A model generated the notes under the pieces. It did not search any database and was not told the origin of the DNA. It saw only the letters and a list, made by a program, of their open reading frames with translations. Of a DNA stretch of 64,000 bases, positions 45,805 through 57,665 are shown piece after piece. A program made the translations under genes and the position numbers. This stretch comes from Ascaphus truei (taxonomy: Eukaryota > Chordata > Amphibia > Anura > Ascaphidae), in NCBI GenBank assembly GCA_036426205.1, contig CM071567.1, positions 289,033,187 to 289,097,186 on the forward strand, written 5' to 3'. How positions within the stretch are numbered: position 1 is the stretch's first letter; the number at the start of each line of letters is the position of its first letter.

Positions 45805-45866
45805 ACTGAGCAGGTAAAACTCCTGTCAGTACTCCGAGCTGTATTCACATTCAGGTGTTACATATA

Positions 45867-46360
45867 GTTTTTACTTTCAGAGATTAATTTGTATTTTTTT
45901 AATTGAATTTTGCGTTAATGTAATCACATCTTTATGCAAAAATACAGGTAGATAAGTAAAATATTTTAAACATAAATATAGGTGTAAAGCCTGTGCTTCG
46001 GGAATGTCAATAGGTAGATTTAGGGAGGAGGAGTAAACGGCCATATAACATATTATGACATTATGTGATGCATCAAATTGTGCCTTCGGTTTATTATAAC
46101 TTTTTCGGTGCAAAAAAATGAGTGACTAAAACCTTTATAAACTTTTTAAGTCTTAAAATACAGCTGTTTGCACACAAAGTGCTACATAAAGAAAAATTGT
46201 ACACAATCTGTACAGTATGAAACCGGAAAAAAGTGTGTGTGTGCGAGCACTCACATTTTAAGTGAAACTTCTTTGTCTTTTGTCACTGTTTTGTTACAGA
46301 AATTGTATTTGTAATGGTGATGTTTTGAATTAAAACTCATAACACAATTTTAGTGCCACA
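45867..46360. other. AT-rich intron DNA, no feature
   Basis: Nothing recognised. Confidence 0.5.
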
Positions 46361-46366
46361 ACTGTG

Positions 46367-46780
46367 TACAGGGGATACAGTCACAAAGCTGGCACAGCGA
46401 GCTCCATATCCCCGCCACTGTCTGAGTCCCCGAGCGACCCCCACTCACTCCCCCGGCAGAGCTGTGTCCTGCTCAGTGGAGGTAGGGAGACACGGGAGTG
46501 TTCGGTAGCTGACTAGGGAGGAGGGTGCTCAGCTGCTGACTGAGGGGATGGGAGGGGAGGGTGTGCTCGACAGCTCTCTGGTGGGCATGTGCTCGGTGGC
46601 TCGGTGGGCTCGGTGGAGAAATACCACTCATCAAATGTAGATTGATATTTTGCTGTCTCCTCTGGCGGTGAAGGGGTGTACATGGGATACAGTCACCAAG
46701 CTGGTGCAGGCAAACTCCTTAACCACGCCGCTGTCTGAGTCCCGGAGCAGCTCCCACTCTCTCCCCCGGCGGAGCTGTGT
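46367..46780. repeat. Direct repeat pair of about 110 bp, GC-rich
   Basis: 46367-46480 and 46677-46780 share GTGTACA.GGGATACAGTCAC, CTGTCTGAGTCCC and CTCCCCCGGC.GAGCTGTGTC. The spacing is about 310 bp, so this may be a two-unit tandem repeat. The GC content stands out from the flanks. No gene. Confidence 0.8.
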
Positions 46781-46899
46781 CATTTTTCTCAAGTGTGTGT
46801 GTGTGTGTCTGTCCATCCAGCGCTGCCTCCGCCTGGTGGAATCTGGTAACACTGACGGCCTCTTCTGCCAGGAGTGATGTCACTTCCGTCACCACTGAC

Positions 46900-49500
46900 T
46901 TCCGTCTCCAATCAACTATATTCACACCGCTAAAGAAGTTTCACTTCAATAATTATGAATTGTGTTTAAAACGTCTCTTATATTTATTGAAATAATTTAA
47001 AGTTAAACAATAGACAGGGCTGTAACTTTAAATTCCTCACATAATTTGTTCAGAGACACTACAAGTGCGTGTGAATGTATCAGAAGTATGTTTGATTCCC
47101 AAAGTTAACTTTTACACACATTATATACCAACCTGAGAGAAGTGGTAATCTCTAGTGGGAGGTTTATCTTTTTTCTTCATTCAGCTGCCAGTGAGCATCT
47201 AGCAGCTGATAAGAGGTGAGTTATGAGTTTATTCTTGAGGGGATAATAAGGTTATATTGGCAATCCAAAGAGAATTGTCATGGGTCTAAAGGAAGTTTTA
47301 TATATGTTACAGCCTCAGTATAAGTAATAATTATTTTCCAGAAAGGTTTAATCACTTGGTATAGCTGCTATGAGCTTTTATTTTTCACATTCCCTCCAAC
47401 ATAGGGTTGACCTTTTTCTTTACAAATAAAAAGCAATTTTGCCAGGTTAAAGCAGGATCAAAATAGTAAATTGTAACCATTGTTGATAAAGTAAGGATAG
47501 GCTGAGAGACTACAAACCATTTTGTGAATGTCCTCTTCTTGCTAATAGACAGGAAGATGCCTTCATAGTAATTCTTCCCATCCCATAATCCATCTGTAGA
47601 GACGGAATTGCTAACTTCATAATATCTGTCATACAACAGTTTAAAACCTCTGGTTTAGAACACTGAAAGAACATTGTTTCCAGAGACTCATGAGATAAGG
47701 AAATAAGAGTTCCTTACTTGGATGTATAGAAATATTAATAGAAGAAATAGGTAGTGTGATATCTTTTAATGGACTAAAGTAAAGCATTTATATTTGAAAG
47801 CAAGAAGAGACATGTGAGGTCAGCAAACTTTACACTATAAACTATTTATTGGTCCAATTAAAGGGATTATATAATACCTTTTTTTCAACTGAATTTAGGT
47901 ATTAATACAGCTTTTCATCTCCATTTACAAGAATGGATGTATGGGAGAGAAACATTCTTAGAAAATCTTATCCTGAATATAAAAATAATTAAATATAAGG
48001 AGGCAAATAATTATTAGTGTTAAATCATGTATCATGCCAATCTGCCAATCTGCCAAACTTTCAAATATGCTTTTTCAAGCTTAGAGTCTTGAGATACAAT
48101 AATACATCTTTCAGTAAATTCCACATCTCACGCAACTTGGTACCTTTATTTTGCAGCTGTACTTTTGATTGCATCGTAAATATTACACTAAACTCTGTTC
48201 CATGGTAACCTGTAAGTCTGAGCCATTGATCTGTAAGTGGTGGCATTCGTAATATAGTTTATATGACACTTTTAAAGAGGGGCCTGTCAGATGCATATAA
48301 AGCCGGGGGAAAGAAGTGAATCATGAAAAGTAGAAAGCACAATGGAATGCATACTCCCTGGCTAACAAAAGCAAACGTAAATGCAGTAATCTGTAATACT
48401 TAACCAAAAACGAGCAGGTTTTCTGTTGAGGTTACATTCTAAATTATTTTTATACTTGTACAGTGACCTTTTGTTTATTGTATGTGACTGCGCTTTCTCC
48501 ATAGGTATCTTAATTTTTTTTCTACAAAGTATCATATGCTCTCAGCAGTTCATTAAACACTGGAAAAATGACTATATACGCTTGAGATAGCATTACTTAA
48601 AACTTTAATTACAAGTTGGGGAATCCTATGTGAAAAACAACCTTAGAGGAAAAAGACTTAGTGATGCAGAATACTGAATGATTATGTCCCCTATTCAATG
48701 TGCTGTGAAGGTCTTCTCCATATAAAGGAAGGCTCTGAGCTTAGTCCAGAGGAATAGATTTCATAGGTTTTGGTGACATGGAGAAGCAGCTACACCACAT
48801 AGGAATTGAATAGAGATATAACGGCCAACAATCTTAGCATGAATAAAACAATGCACGTTTAGACTGAGCTGTTTATTTTAGGTTCACGCTACATATAATA
48901 GTTCTGTATAAATGCTGTGTAGGTGTACAGTAAACATGTATTTATCACTAGAAATGCTGATTTCTTAACAAAGGCAAAATACTAGGTTTGGCAGATATTG
49001 GTCATTGCATAAATGTCCAATATATTTGCATCTTCGAAATATTCCTCTCAATCCATTGCTTGCTAGTATGTTCGGATGGAATACATAATAGATGGTATTT
49101 AAAGTAAGACTACTGAATACTACAATTTGGAGAGGACCAGCCAATCAAATAAAGTATGTCATGTTGATGGTGGAGTGCATGAAGAATGCTGTTAACTTTG
49201 TGGCCGTGAGCACTTGCTCTTTCACGAAGGAATAATTGTCTCACTGGACCCGCTGCAGTAGCAGCAGTCCTAATAAAATACAATGTAGTTACAGTATGTA
49301 TGTATACACGTTTTTTCATATTGGAAAAAATAAGAGGAGTATGTCCTTAGGCCCTCCTTCTCATTCTTGTATTAAAGATTAAAGTTAGGACATATATGCA
49401 GAACCAGTCAAGCACTGTATCCACATGGAAGTAACGTCATTGACTTGGAATGAGCCAGCTTCTTTGGGCCCCCACAAAATAAGTAAATAAACAAAATAAG
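46900..49500. other. AT-rich intron DNA, single-copy-looking
   Basis: No exon, RNA gene or transposon terminus recognised over about 2.6 kb. Even composition. Confidence 0.5.
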
Positions 49501-49529
49501 TACTACTGACTGGGATGTCTGGGCACGTC

Positions 49530-49815
49530 CTGGGGGCCCCAGATTAGGGGGTGGGTGGTTCCAAAGAATGTCGAGTCCCTCCCTCCAGACTTGAGATTAA
49601 CCCCCCCCCCAAGCGGTTACAGAAGCCCTGTGCTCTTCCCCGCAGCAATGAAATGGATTGCCAAGGGAAAGAGCAGGGCCTCTGTAAGACAGCAGCCCTG
49701 CTCCATCGATGTCACAGCAGCATGGCAACACAATGTCACGTGATGCAGCAACATCATGATGTTGGCTAAGTGAACTGCCCGGGAGCCCCTTACACTGAAG
49801 TTATGCCCCTGGATG
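49530..49815. mobile_element. Possible hAT-type MITE, right end only
   Basis: The right end inverted reads CCAGGGGCATAACTTCAGTG, resembling hAT CAGGGGCGTAAC-type ends. The interior is CpG-bearing and GC-rich against AT-rich flanks. The left end and target duplication are not found. Confidence 0.4.
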
Positions 49816-49824
49816 GTAAAATAA

Positions 49825-50166
49825 CGAACAGATAAGGGTATTAAACAAAAACAACTGGAACTGATAACTATGATATTAAATATACATACATATACTGGTA
49901 CCGTAGAGACAGGTCAAATGTCCTATCCCATTCTATCTATATATATTTTTTATATTATATAAGCCAACGGATAAGAGTATTAACTGTTAACAAAACTGGA
50001 ACTGATCGACTAGTACAGTTAAGTATATATTCTGAGAGAGTAGGAGAAAGGTCAGATGGCGGTATATCTCTGATCACCTATATAATTACTCAAGGATAGG
50101 CAGGATGTACTTGTAAGGTTAAGCAAACTGGTTGACTGATATAACTAAATATAAATAGAATATATT

Positions 50167-50198
<32 letters not shown>

Positions 50199-50330
50199 AT
50201 ATATATAATAGATAATAGTATATATATATATATATATATAGATATCCTAGTGTATATAGGGTATCACTGCCTATTAAAATATAAGCAACAGGTATGGGTG
50301 TTAAAAAGACAACTGTAACTGAAAGTCACA
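49825..50330. repeat. Degenerate repeats of about 130 bp and TA tract
   Basis: GGGTATTAAACAAAAACAAC.GGAACTGATA (49838) recurs in variant form at about 49975 and 50290. A TA microsatellite spans about 50158-50240. Confidence 0.65.
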
Positions 50331-50339
50331 GAGCATGCA

Positions 50340-50560
50340 CTCATGGAATCCAAATCAATAACGGCCTGGGTGCTCGAAGTGAAAAACTATATACCACGTG
50401 CAGAAGAACTTGGGCATATGCAGGTCTTCCAAAATAATGTGATTTATTAAATAATAAGGATCAACGTTTTGGTCCCCTAAACAAACCTTTGTAAAGGTAA
50501 AGCTCCGTTTAGGGGACCGAAATGTTGACAATAAATATATATATATTTATTATTACAAGA
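50340..50560. mobile_element. Two opposed PLE terminal fragments
   Basis: CAACGTTTTGGTCCCCTAAAC (50463-50483) is mirrored by GTTTAGGGGACCGAAATGTTG (50507-50527) around a loop of about 23 bp. The GGACCGAAA.GTTG text is the hammerhead 3' core of PLE terminal repeats. The CTGANGA half is not intact in either arm. Confidence 0.65.
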
Positions 50561-50689
50561 AGAAACTACCATGATTGGACAAGCATGGTACTTAGCTGGA
50601 TTCCAATGGAAAATACAGATGTAGCAAAGTTTACTGTTTTCGGCACCATGATCACACATGGTCCCGGTACATCGCTGATTGTGGTGCCA

Positions 50690-50765
50690 AAAAAAGAAAG
50701 GATTAATGCTGCAGGGGTTCCATGCTTCCGAATTAGACAAAAGCATTAATCCTTTGCTTCATCAC
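50690..50765. repeat. Hairpin MITE core (GGATTAATGC type)
   Basis: AAAGGATTAATGCTGCAGGGG is mirrored by AAAGCATTAATCCTTT at 50742. Related words are at 6294, 24328 and 51078. Confidence 0.7.
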
Positions 50766-51059
50766 GCTGAGATCTGAAGTCAGAGCGATTAAGCGATTGT
50801 CACGTCCCCCAAGCACCATTCTCTCCTGTCCAGGACTCCTCATGACTGAATATGGGTATCTACTGTACATCGCTAGGTGGGTTAATTTAGATGTCCTGTC
50901 CAACCACCTTGATGACATGGATGTAACAATGTAACAATGCTCATCTGAAGCAGGAAACGGACCCGCAGGGCTAAAGTAAAGATGCAGCGACCGTTATCCG
51001 ACCATTTCACGGGTTGAAAAACGCAATATATTGCATGGTGGTCCGAGATGGTCCGCTGC

Positions 51060-51130
51060 AGACTAAATGGCCCATCGGATTAACACAGCAGGGTTCCCTC
51101 CTGTGTTAATCCTACCGGGTTGTATGGAAC
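51060..51130. repeat. Hairpin MITE core (GGATTAACAC type)
   Basis: GGATTAACACAGCAGGGTTCC is mirrored by CTGTGTTAATCC. Confidence 0.75.
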
Positions 51131-51396
51131 CTCTACAGCTCGATCCCGGCAGACACTGTTCTGGGTGCCACAGACTTTAGCTTCTTCTTCCATTGTGCCG
51201 AGGACAGTAAGTTTTGCTACATCTGTAAAAGACCAACAATATAACCAAAAGTAAGATGGGAGGGTGAAATCAGAACATGAAAAAGAGAGGCTTGCAATCG
51301 TAGTACCTGGAAGATCATTGGTGAGGCCTTCATCCAGCAGTGGAGCGAAGATGAGGATATACAGTATACAGTATATATATATATATATATATATAA

Positions 51397-51785
51397 AATG
51401 TTGCCGCTCTGTCGCAAGGCACTATAAGCGCAGCCTTAATTAAATTTGCCACAAATGTTTGTGTCATAGCAAACTTCTTTGATGAATCATATCTTATATT
51501 CGTTAAGTTTAGCTAAACTTGCAAAACACATATATATATATATATATATATATACTATATATATATATATATACTGAAAAGTACAGACAAGTCAGATGGT
51601 GCACTCATTCTTTTTAATGCAACCTTTTTCTCTACCTTTTTAGAGCTATGCAAATGTTTTGCAAGTTTAGCTAAACTTAACGAATATAAGCTATGATTCA
51701 TCAAAGAAGTTTGCTATGACACAAAAGTTTGTGCAAATTTGATTAAGGCTGCGCTTATAGTGCCTTGCGACGTAGCGGCAACATT
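51397..51785. repeat. Inverted repeat, about 130-bp arms around a TA microsatellite
   Basis: The left arm 51397-51529 and right arm 51656-51785 match closely (GCCTTGCGAC, ATAAGCGCAGCCTTAA, AAGTTTAGCTAAACTTAACG). The centre is TA repeats. High cruciform potential. Confidence 0.9.
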
Positions 51786-51990
51786 TTTTGAAGCCGGTGT
51801 ATTTGATTTTTTTAGAGACAGTTGCCACATGTGACTGTCTCTACACCAATCAGAGACCGCAGCCCGTCCCCTTTCGTGACATCACTGGTGACAGTCGCGG
51901 AAATCTAATTATAACTTTCGCTAGTGGCGACGGCGATGGGTGACGTCATCGGTTGCATTGCCGTCGCCAGCACTATAAGCACGGCCTAAC
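51743..51990. mobile_element. MITE with TTAAGGCTGCGCTTATAGTG end
   Basis: Left end TTAAGGCTGCGCTTATAGTG, right end inverted TTAGGCCGTGCTTATAGTGC. CpG-rich interior with GTCGCGG and GACGGCGATGG. It overlaps the right arm of the inverted repeat, whose left arm ends in the same terminus. TTAA or TTA target site possible. Confidence 0.7.
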
Positions 51991-52254
51991 TCTGAAAAGT
52001 CAAAAGGCATTGCATTTTCAATTACACTCATGTTTGAAATCAGATCGAACATATAAAATAACCTTTCTTGAAAGTTTCAGGGCTGCAAAAGTGAAATAGT
52101 GCTTTTTGTTTTTTAATTTGTGCCATTTCGTTAGAACTTTTGGCCCCAAAAGTTGGATCATTTTTTTTGCGTTCAGACAAAACTGCAGTGAAGCAAACTA
52201 TACCTACCTACACACATGTATATGAACCATGTTTGTCCAATGATTGTAAAAATA

Positions 52255-52376
52255 TATATATCTATATAGATAATATTATAATATATATATTAGATATATA
52301 TATTACTATATAATATATATATAATATATATATATATAATATATATATACACTGTATACTGTATATATACTGTAGA
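52255..52376. repeat. TA-rich tract
   Basis: Interrupted TATATA. 52377-52540 beyond it has GCACATGCGCAAGCGCCGAT and is an isolated CpG-rich patch, perhaps a further MITE. Confidence 0.85.
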
Positions 52377-53089
52377 TGTGCCAACGAGAGGTGGAAGTGG
52401 CAATATTTGGGGTGGCATACGTGATCTGCAATTGCCAACCGCACATGCGCAAGCGCCGATCGCACATGCGTGGCTGGCAAAGTGATATTTCACGACATCA
52501 CATTGCCATGGCAGATGGCGTGGCACTGTCTCCGGTAACCAAACCTAAATAGAGAAACTTGTCTGGACTGGAACTAATTATACTATACAAGTCCAGTAAC
52601 CAGTATAAAAATGTATTAATATAGAATTCAATTATGCATTAAATTATTTTCTTTTATTGTCTGTGTCTCTGCCTCTCTGTATCTCTCTCCACTTGGGTTG
52701 CCAGGTGGTTTGTCCGAAAATACTGGACACAAAGGTGAAAGGTGCGACGCATGCGAGAATCGTTGGTGAGGAAGAATATTATTTATAAATGACCTGACTG
52801 TTAAGTAATTTTTCTAAATCTCACTCCAAGTATTCACCAATTTGCACCAATTTATATTGTGTTTCGTAAAAATGTCTGTAAAGCAGTCTTGGGAGGGAGT
52901 GCCCTTCCGAGGATTTTTTAAGGAAATAGAATATGAAATAGTGCAAATTGATGCAAATTGGTGCGTTGGAGTGAAATTTAGAACAAATGACGTAATGGTC
53001 AGATAATTTATACATTACTTACTTGCAGTCATACTGTACATGGTGAGCAATACTAATCTTAATGCTCCATCCACAAATTCCAGATAATT

Positions 53090-53309
53090 GCACCCCTCCT
53101 CATCCTCTCTCTCTCCCCTTATCCTCTCACCCTCCCATCCCCTTATACTCTCACCCCCCACTCCTAATCCTCTCACCCCTCCCTTCATTCTCTCTCTTCC
53201 CCTTCCCTTAATCTTCTTTCATCCCCCCCTTCATCCTCTCCCATCCCCCCTTCATAATCTCTCACCCCTCTCCCTTCATCCTCTCTCACCCCCCACACTT
53301 CATCCTCTC
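53090..53309. repeat. CT-rich minisatellite (CCTCTCACCCC type)
   Basis: Irregular repeats of CATCCTCTCACCCCTCCCTT. Split by the LTR insertion; similar text resumes at 53818. Confidence 0.9.
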
Positions 53310-53817
53310 TGTAACAGGGGATTTACCCTGTTCAGAAAACTTGCCTCTAATCCAGCATTGTGCTGGTTAATTGACCAGCACCTTGCTGATTAGAGGTGTT
53401 AGAAAAAGCCTGCCTCTGAGACAGAAAGTGAGACTCCTTAGCACACCTGTGAGCTGAACAAGGAGACAGACGTCTTGAGCCTGCCAGAGGAGACTGCACA
53501 CTGCCAGCAAGACACAGGGGAAAGAACTTCTAAACCTGGAGAACAAAGAAGCCTTCCCCTACAAGAGACAGATAAGACTTTCCTTTCTAAGACTTTTTGT
53601 ATATCTGCACATATCAAGATATATGTTTGGGGCTGGGAGACATGCTAATCTAAAGGGAGTTGTGGACTGCATAGGTTTCACTAGAAATACTCCCAAGTGG
53701 AACAGAAGCTTTGTTTGACCCCTTTTTTGCATACGTTTGAATGATTTTCTTGTGTTAAAGAAACAGGCACAATAAAAGCCTTATTTAATTTCACCTTAAC
53801 AAAGTCTCCATTGCATA
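53310..53817 (+). mobile_element. Solo-LTR-like insertion, 508 bp
   Basis: Starts TGTAACAGGGGATTTACCC. AATAAA is at 53771-53776 near the right end. CCTCTC flanks both sides (53304-53309 and 53818-53823), which could be a target duplication, although the host is itself CCTCTC-rich. The 3' edge (GCATA) lacks the usual CA. Confidence 0.6.
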
Positions 53818-53967
53818 CCTCTCACATGTCCTCCTACACTCTCTCACCCCTCCCGTCATCCTTTCACCACCCTACCTGTCATTATCACCCCCACAGGACA
53901 TCCTTAGAAAACACACACAGACACACAAACACATACACACACAACAGTACAAGTACACACACACATA

Positions 53968-54364
53968 CACTGGCGACACACTTTATTCGAGCTTGGCTAG
54001 TCCCACGAATTCGGGTATACCCGGGTGTATTGAGGTTTGTGACTGTTTTCTGCCCGAGTGCATTGAGTTATTTTCCAAGCAGGGATTGAAGCATTTTATT
54101 CCCACTGGCTGCAATACTGCAAAGTATATATATATATACTGCATTACAATTCATGAATTTATGCCATCTGGTAGACACGCGAAGCATTGCAGCCTATTAA
54201 ATCCTAATCATTATCATTTAACAGATCAGCCGCCCATCAGCCAGGCATGAACCCAGGCTGGGAAGGCAAATGCAACGGGGCTTGTCAGAGGTGAGGAGTG
54301 GCGCATTCCAGGTATCTGCCAGGTACATACCGGGTATTTGCTCGAATAAAGTGTGTCGGTGCAG
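53968..54364. mobile_element. MITE with GCGACACACTTTATTCGAGC termini
   Basis: Left GCGACACACTTTATTCGAGC, right inverted CCGACACACTTTATTCGAGC, flanked by TA on both sides. Inner words CCCGGGTATACCC-like and GGTACATACCGGGTATTTG. Same family as 14726-15016. It abuts a PLE RT fragment. Confidence 0.8.
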
Positions 54365-54365
54365 T

Positions 54366-54640
54366 ATAACCACATCTATTATTTTTTTTCTTGTAATTTT
54401 TCTCCAAAAATCTTTGTTGTATCTTGCCTGCTTCGATCTGAAATTGTTCCTTGTCTGTGCAGTTTCTCCTTAACCGGGTGAATTGACTAGATGGAACATT
54501 GTCCATCCACCTCGGTAAGTGACAGCTGTTTCTCAGAATAAAATAGTTTTTATCAATATCCTTGAAGTATGTTTTTGTCTTTATAGTGTTGTTTTCAATG
54601 TATATTGTTAGATCAAGAAAATTACAGCAGGACAAACAGA
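54366..54640 (-). pseudogene. Penelope-like RT fragment (thumb region)
   Basis: The minus-strand ORF encodes FLDLTIYIENNTIKTKTYFK, then CHLPRWMDNVPSSQFTRLRR and NCTDKEQF, matching the segment after YIDD in Penelope-like RTs (FLDL.I...N.I.T..Y.K, then H...W....P.SQF.RLRRNC). No catalytic motif remains. The 3' part is cut by the MITE 53968-54364. It is a different copy from those at 4.2 and 59 kb. Confidence 0.85.
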
Positions 54641-54967
54641 AAAGACACAGGCAGGACACAGGACACAGTACACACAGGAGACACAGGACACAGCCTCACC
54701 TCTCTTCTCCATGCTTTTCCTCCACTCTTTGGCCCCTCCCCCAGGCTTCTGCTGCTGGCTGCTGCTGTGTAATGCAGCCAATCAGGATGAAGGAAGCTGC
54801 CCAGCCCCCTAGCAGCAGCAGCCCTGCTCTATCTCTTCCCACAATTGGTTACTAAGTCTAGAGACATAATACTGGATGCATTCATGTCCGGTATGATCTC
54901 TCATTTTTTACCGGACAGAGTAACCAAATTCTGGGCTGTCTGGTTCAATACCGGACACCTGGCAACC

Positions 54968-56000
54968 TACTCTCCCCCATGCCAGCCTCTGCACATGCTC
55001 CCACCCTTCCTTTCCCTGCCGATACTAACACAACATGGCTGGAAGGATGGAGCGGGCTTTATAAGTGGAAAATAAATAAAGCAAGACTTGAGGCAAGCAG
55101 AAAATGGAAATTACATTTTGCCTTAATTTCAGTTCAGGTCCAGCATGAAGATTTGAGTCTCGCCCAATATTTACCCCAGATAGCTGAACATCATTGGGGG
55201 TTCGATTTCAATAACCCAGGCTCACTCATCTGTACTGTAAACTGTACATATATTAAATATGAAAATAAGAATGAGCTTTTTAACTGAAGGCATCAAGCTT
55301 GTGATTGTTATAGCAACAACTGAGCCCTAAGAATTAAATGTTAAGGAACACAAAACTTCCACATGACTGAAGAAGACCGGGTACAAAATTAATTAAGAAG
55401 CTAAAATAAAATCTTTCGTAAAAGTTGAGAGGGGAGAGATGTTAAAGTGAGACAAACAACAAAGAATAGGGTTTATTCTCCCTTTTAAATAATGACACAT
55501 TTGAAAAGTGATTTTACATGTTAAAAGCAAAATAATTGTCCATTTTCTCTCTGCATGTCTGAAGTTTGGAAGTTTAACCATAGAAATATAATGTGTACTG
55601 TACATGGCTCTAAGCATACATAACCCTCCTGAACTGTATTCAACTTCAAGTACAGTAATTAAAGCTTATGCAATTTATTTGCAAAAGGATCAAATAAGGA
55701 GTATGTTAGAACAACCTTCCTCTGGAGGAAGTTTTGAAACATACTAAGCTCACAGCTTAGTTTTTTCATATCAAAAAGGAAAGTGCTCTTCAATGGCTCT
55801 GATTTATTGTACATATTAAAAAGATAACAGACAATTGTTAGCAGACACATCATATTTTTTTTGAACATGCCATGCTAACCAACTTGTAAATAGTGCTGGT
55901 ATGACTACTAATTATGCATAATAAAAATCAGATGCACCTGATGCTAGCACTTCAATGACGCGCTTGTTGCTGGTTGATCTTAGTTACGTTAATAAAAAAC
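54968..56000. other. AT-rich intron DNA, no gene
   Basis: Nothing recognised apart from chance ORFs. Confidence 0.5.
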
Positions 56001-56289
56001 ATATACAGCTAAACCCCGTTATAACGCGCCTCGCTATACCGCGAATCAGTTATAACGCGGTCTGAGCATGGCTCCCGAATTGAAAGCCTCCATTTTGCCG
56101 CCTTACCTGCATCTCAAATTTTCCAATTTCCCGCCTTACACTCTCCTCTTACAGCTCATCTCTCTCCTCTTCCTGCTGTCCACATGCTCATCTCTCTGCC
56201 CTTCCCGTCGTGTGCCATAGGGTTTTTTTTTTTTTCAAACATTCAATTCAATGCTTTATTGACTACCAGACACAGACACAAATAAACAT

Positions 56290-56385
56290 TAATACATTTT
56301 GTACAAAACACATGCAGGGATTGAACTCGGGACCTTCTGATACCAGTGCATTGCCTCTTACCTCTACACCATAGGCTTGGTGTGA
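56290..56385 (-). other. tRNA-like segment 1
   Basis: The minus strand has GGTGTAGAGGTAAGAGGC (A-box-like) and CCCGAGTTCAATCCCTGC (B-box-like). The mirror copy is at 57590-57665 on plus. No reliable anticodon arm. Confidence 0.55.
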
Positions 56386-56509
56386 CAAGACAGAACCTAT
56401 AAATATATTTATCCTCTACAACACACGGTACATGTCAATGTGAAATGTCAATGTGAAATGTCAATGTGAAATCTTAAGTCTATTTCTAGCTGTCAATGAC
56501 ATCACACAG

Positions 56510-56576
56510 TTCTGTGGTCTAGTGGAAGAACTTCTTACCACCATATGCAAGGGTCCTGGGTTCAATTCCTGTATGA
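56510..56576 (+). other. tRNA-like segment 2
   Basis: TGTGGTCTAGTGGAAGAAC (A-box-like) and CCTGGGTTCAATTCCTG (B-box-like). The mirror copy is at 57420-57485 on minus. The spacing fits a tRNA gene body, but the acceptor stem does not close by eye. Confidence 0.6.
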
Positions 56577-56589
56577 AATGGTATAATTA

Positions 56590-57410
56590 ACTTTTGTAAA
56601 TAAATTATTATTTAATTATGTGTAAATTTTATAAAATATAATTCTTATATATTTATTAATAATAATTATTCATTAATCAATAATGATGTATTAAATAATT
56701 CATAATTAATCATTCTTTATGATTAATTATCTATTATAAAAGTATGATTATTAATTATTAACAGTGAATTAACTAATAATAATTATTACTAATACTTATA
56801 ATAATTATAATACTTACTTTATAAGAAACGTATTAATAGTTTACTAATTATTATAATAGTAAGTATTAATAATTGTGTATTAATAGATTAGTATTAATAA
56901 TTAACTATATAATATTAAGCACCCAAAGTAGTAATAAAAGTATAATAATAATATTAACAAAATTATTAATACTTACTAATTATTACTAGTATTAAGTATT
57001 AATAAGTTTTATTAATAGTGTATAATTAGTATAATCTAATTGGGTATTAATTATTAGGTATAGTAATACTATAATTAGTCAAAATTATTAATTGTTAATG
57101 ATAATTAATAATCATATATAATCAAATTATAATTAATAATAATAGTATTATTAATAATAATTATTAAAAAAATAATTATTAATAATACTTAATACATAAT
57201 TTAATTATTATTAGTTAATTAACTGCTAATAATAATTATCATCATACTTATTAATAATACACAATAATCATAAAGAATGATAATAAGATTATTATTAAAT
57301 ACATCATTATTGATATAGAATAATTATTATTTAATAAAGAATAATAAAGAATTATATATTTTATAAATTATACAACAATAATTAAAATAATCATTATTAA
57401 AAAAGTTATT
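56590..57410. repeat. AATAAT-rich centre of the palindrome
   Basis: TAATAATTATTAAT-type sequence with under 10% G+C by eye. Inverted words such as AATCATTCTTTATGATTA (56709) and ATAATCATAAAGAATGATAA (57267) show that the palindrome continues through it. Confidence 0.85.
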
Positions 57411-57419
57411 ATACCATTT

Positions 57420-57485
57420 CTACAGGAATTGAACCCAGGCACTTGCTATGGTGGTAAAGAAGTTCTCCACTAGACCCAGAACTGT
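57420..57485 (-). other. tRNA-like segment 3 (mirror of 2)
   Basis: The minus strand has GGGTCTAGTGGAGAAC and CCTGGGTTCAATTCCTG. Box spacing is as in segment 2. Confidence 0.6.
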
Positions 57486-57589
57486 GTGATGTCATAGACA
57501 GCTAGAATAGACTTAGATTTCACATTGACATTTCACATGACATTTCCGTGTGTTGTAGAGGATAATATATTTATAGGTTCTGTCTTGTC

Positions 57590-57665
57590 ACACCAAGCCT
57601 ATGGTATAGAGGTAGAGGCAATGCATATTGGTATCAGAAGGTCCCGAGTTCAATCCCATCCATGT
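57590..57665 (+). other. tRNA-like segment 4 (mirror of 1)
   Basis: GGTATAGAGGTAGAGGC and CCCGAGTTCAATCCCATC on plus. Confidence 0.55.

Larger units (their letters stand above)
44632..45862 (+). mobile_element. Solo LTR, 1231 bp
   Basis: Begins TGTAGCACC and ends GGTGTTACA, an inverted terminal pair with one mismatch. Flanked by TATA at 44628-44631 and 45863-45866 (4-bp duplication). TATAAATA lies at 45350-45357 and AATAAA at 45679-45684, giving a U3-R-U5 layout on the plus strand. The U5 end matches the minus-strand LTR beginning at 63232. No internal region remains, so recombination between LTRs is likely. Ty3/Gypsy or ERV type cannot be separated from the LTR alone. Confidence 0.85.
52697..54967. 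mobile_element. DNA transposon remnant with GGTTGCCAGGTG termini
   Basis: Left end GGTTGCCAGGTGG(T)TTGTCCG, right end inverted GGTTGCCAGGTGTCCGG, both followed by TCCGG/TACTGGACA-type subterminal words. No transposase ORF remains. The interior holds a CT-rich minisatellite, an LTR, a PLE fragment and a MITE. Confidence 0.65.

Noticed and set aside
53811..54089. His/Thr-rich ORF across the CT-rich and ACAC tract
   Set aside because: Low-complexity artefact inside nested transposons.
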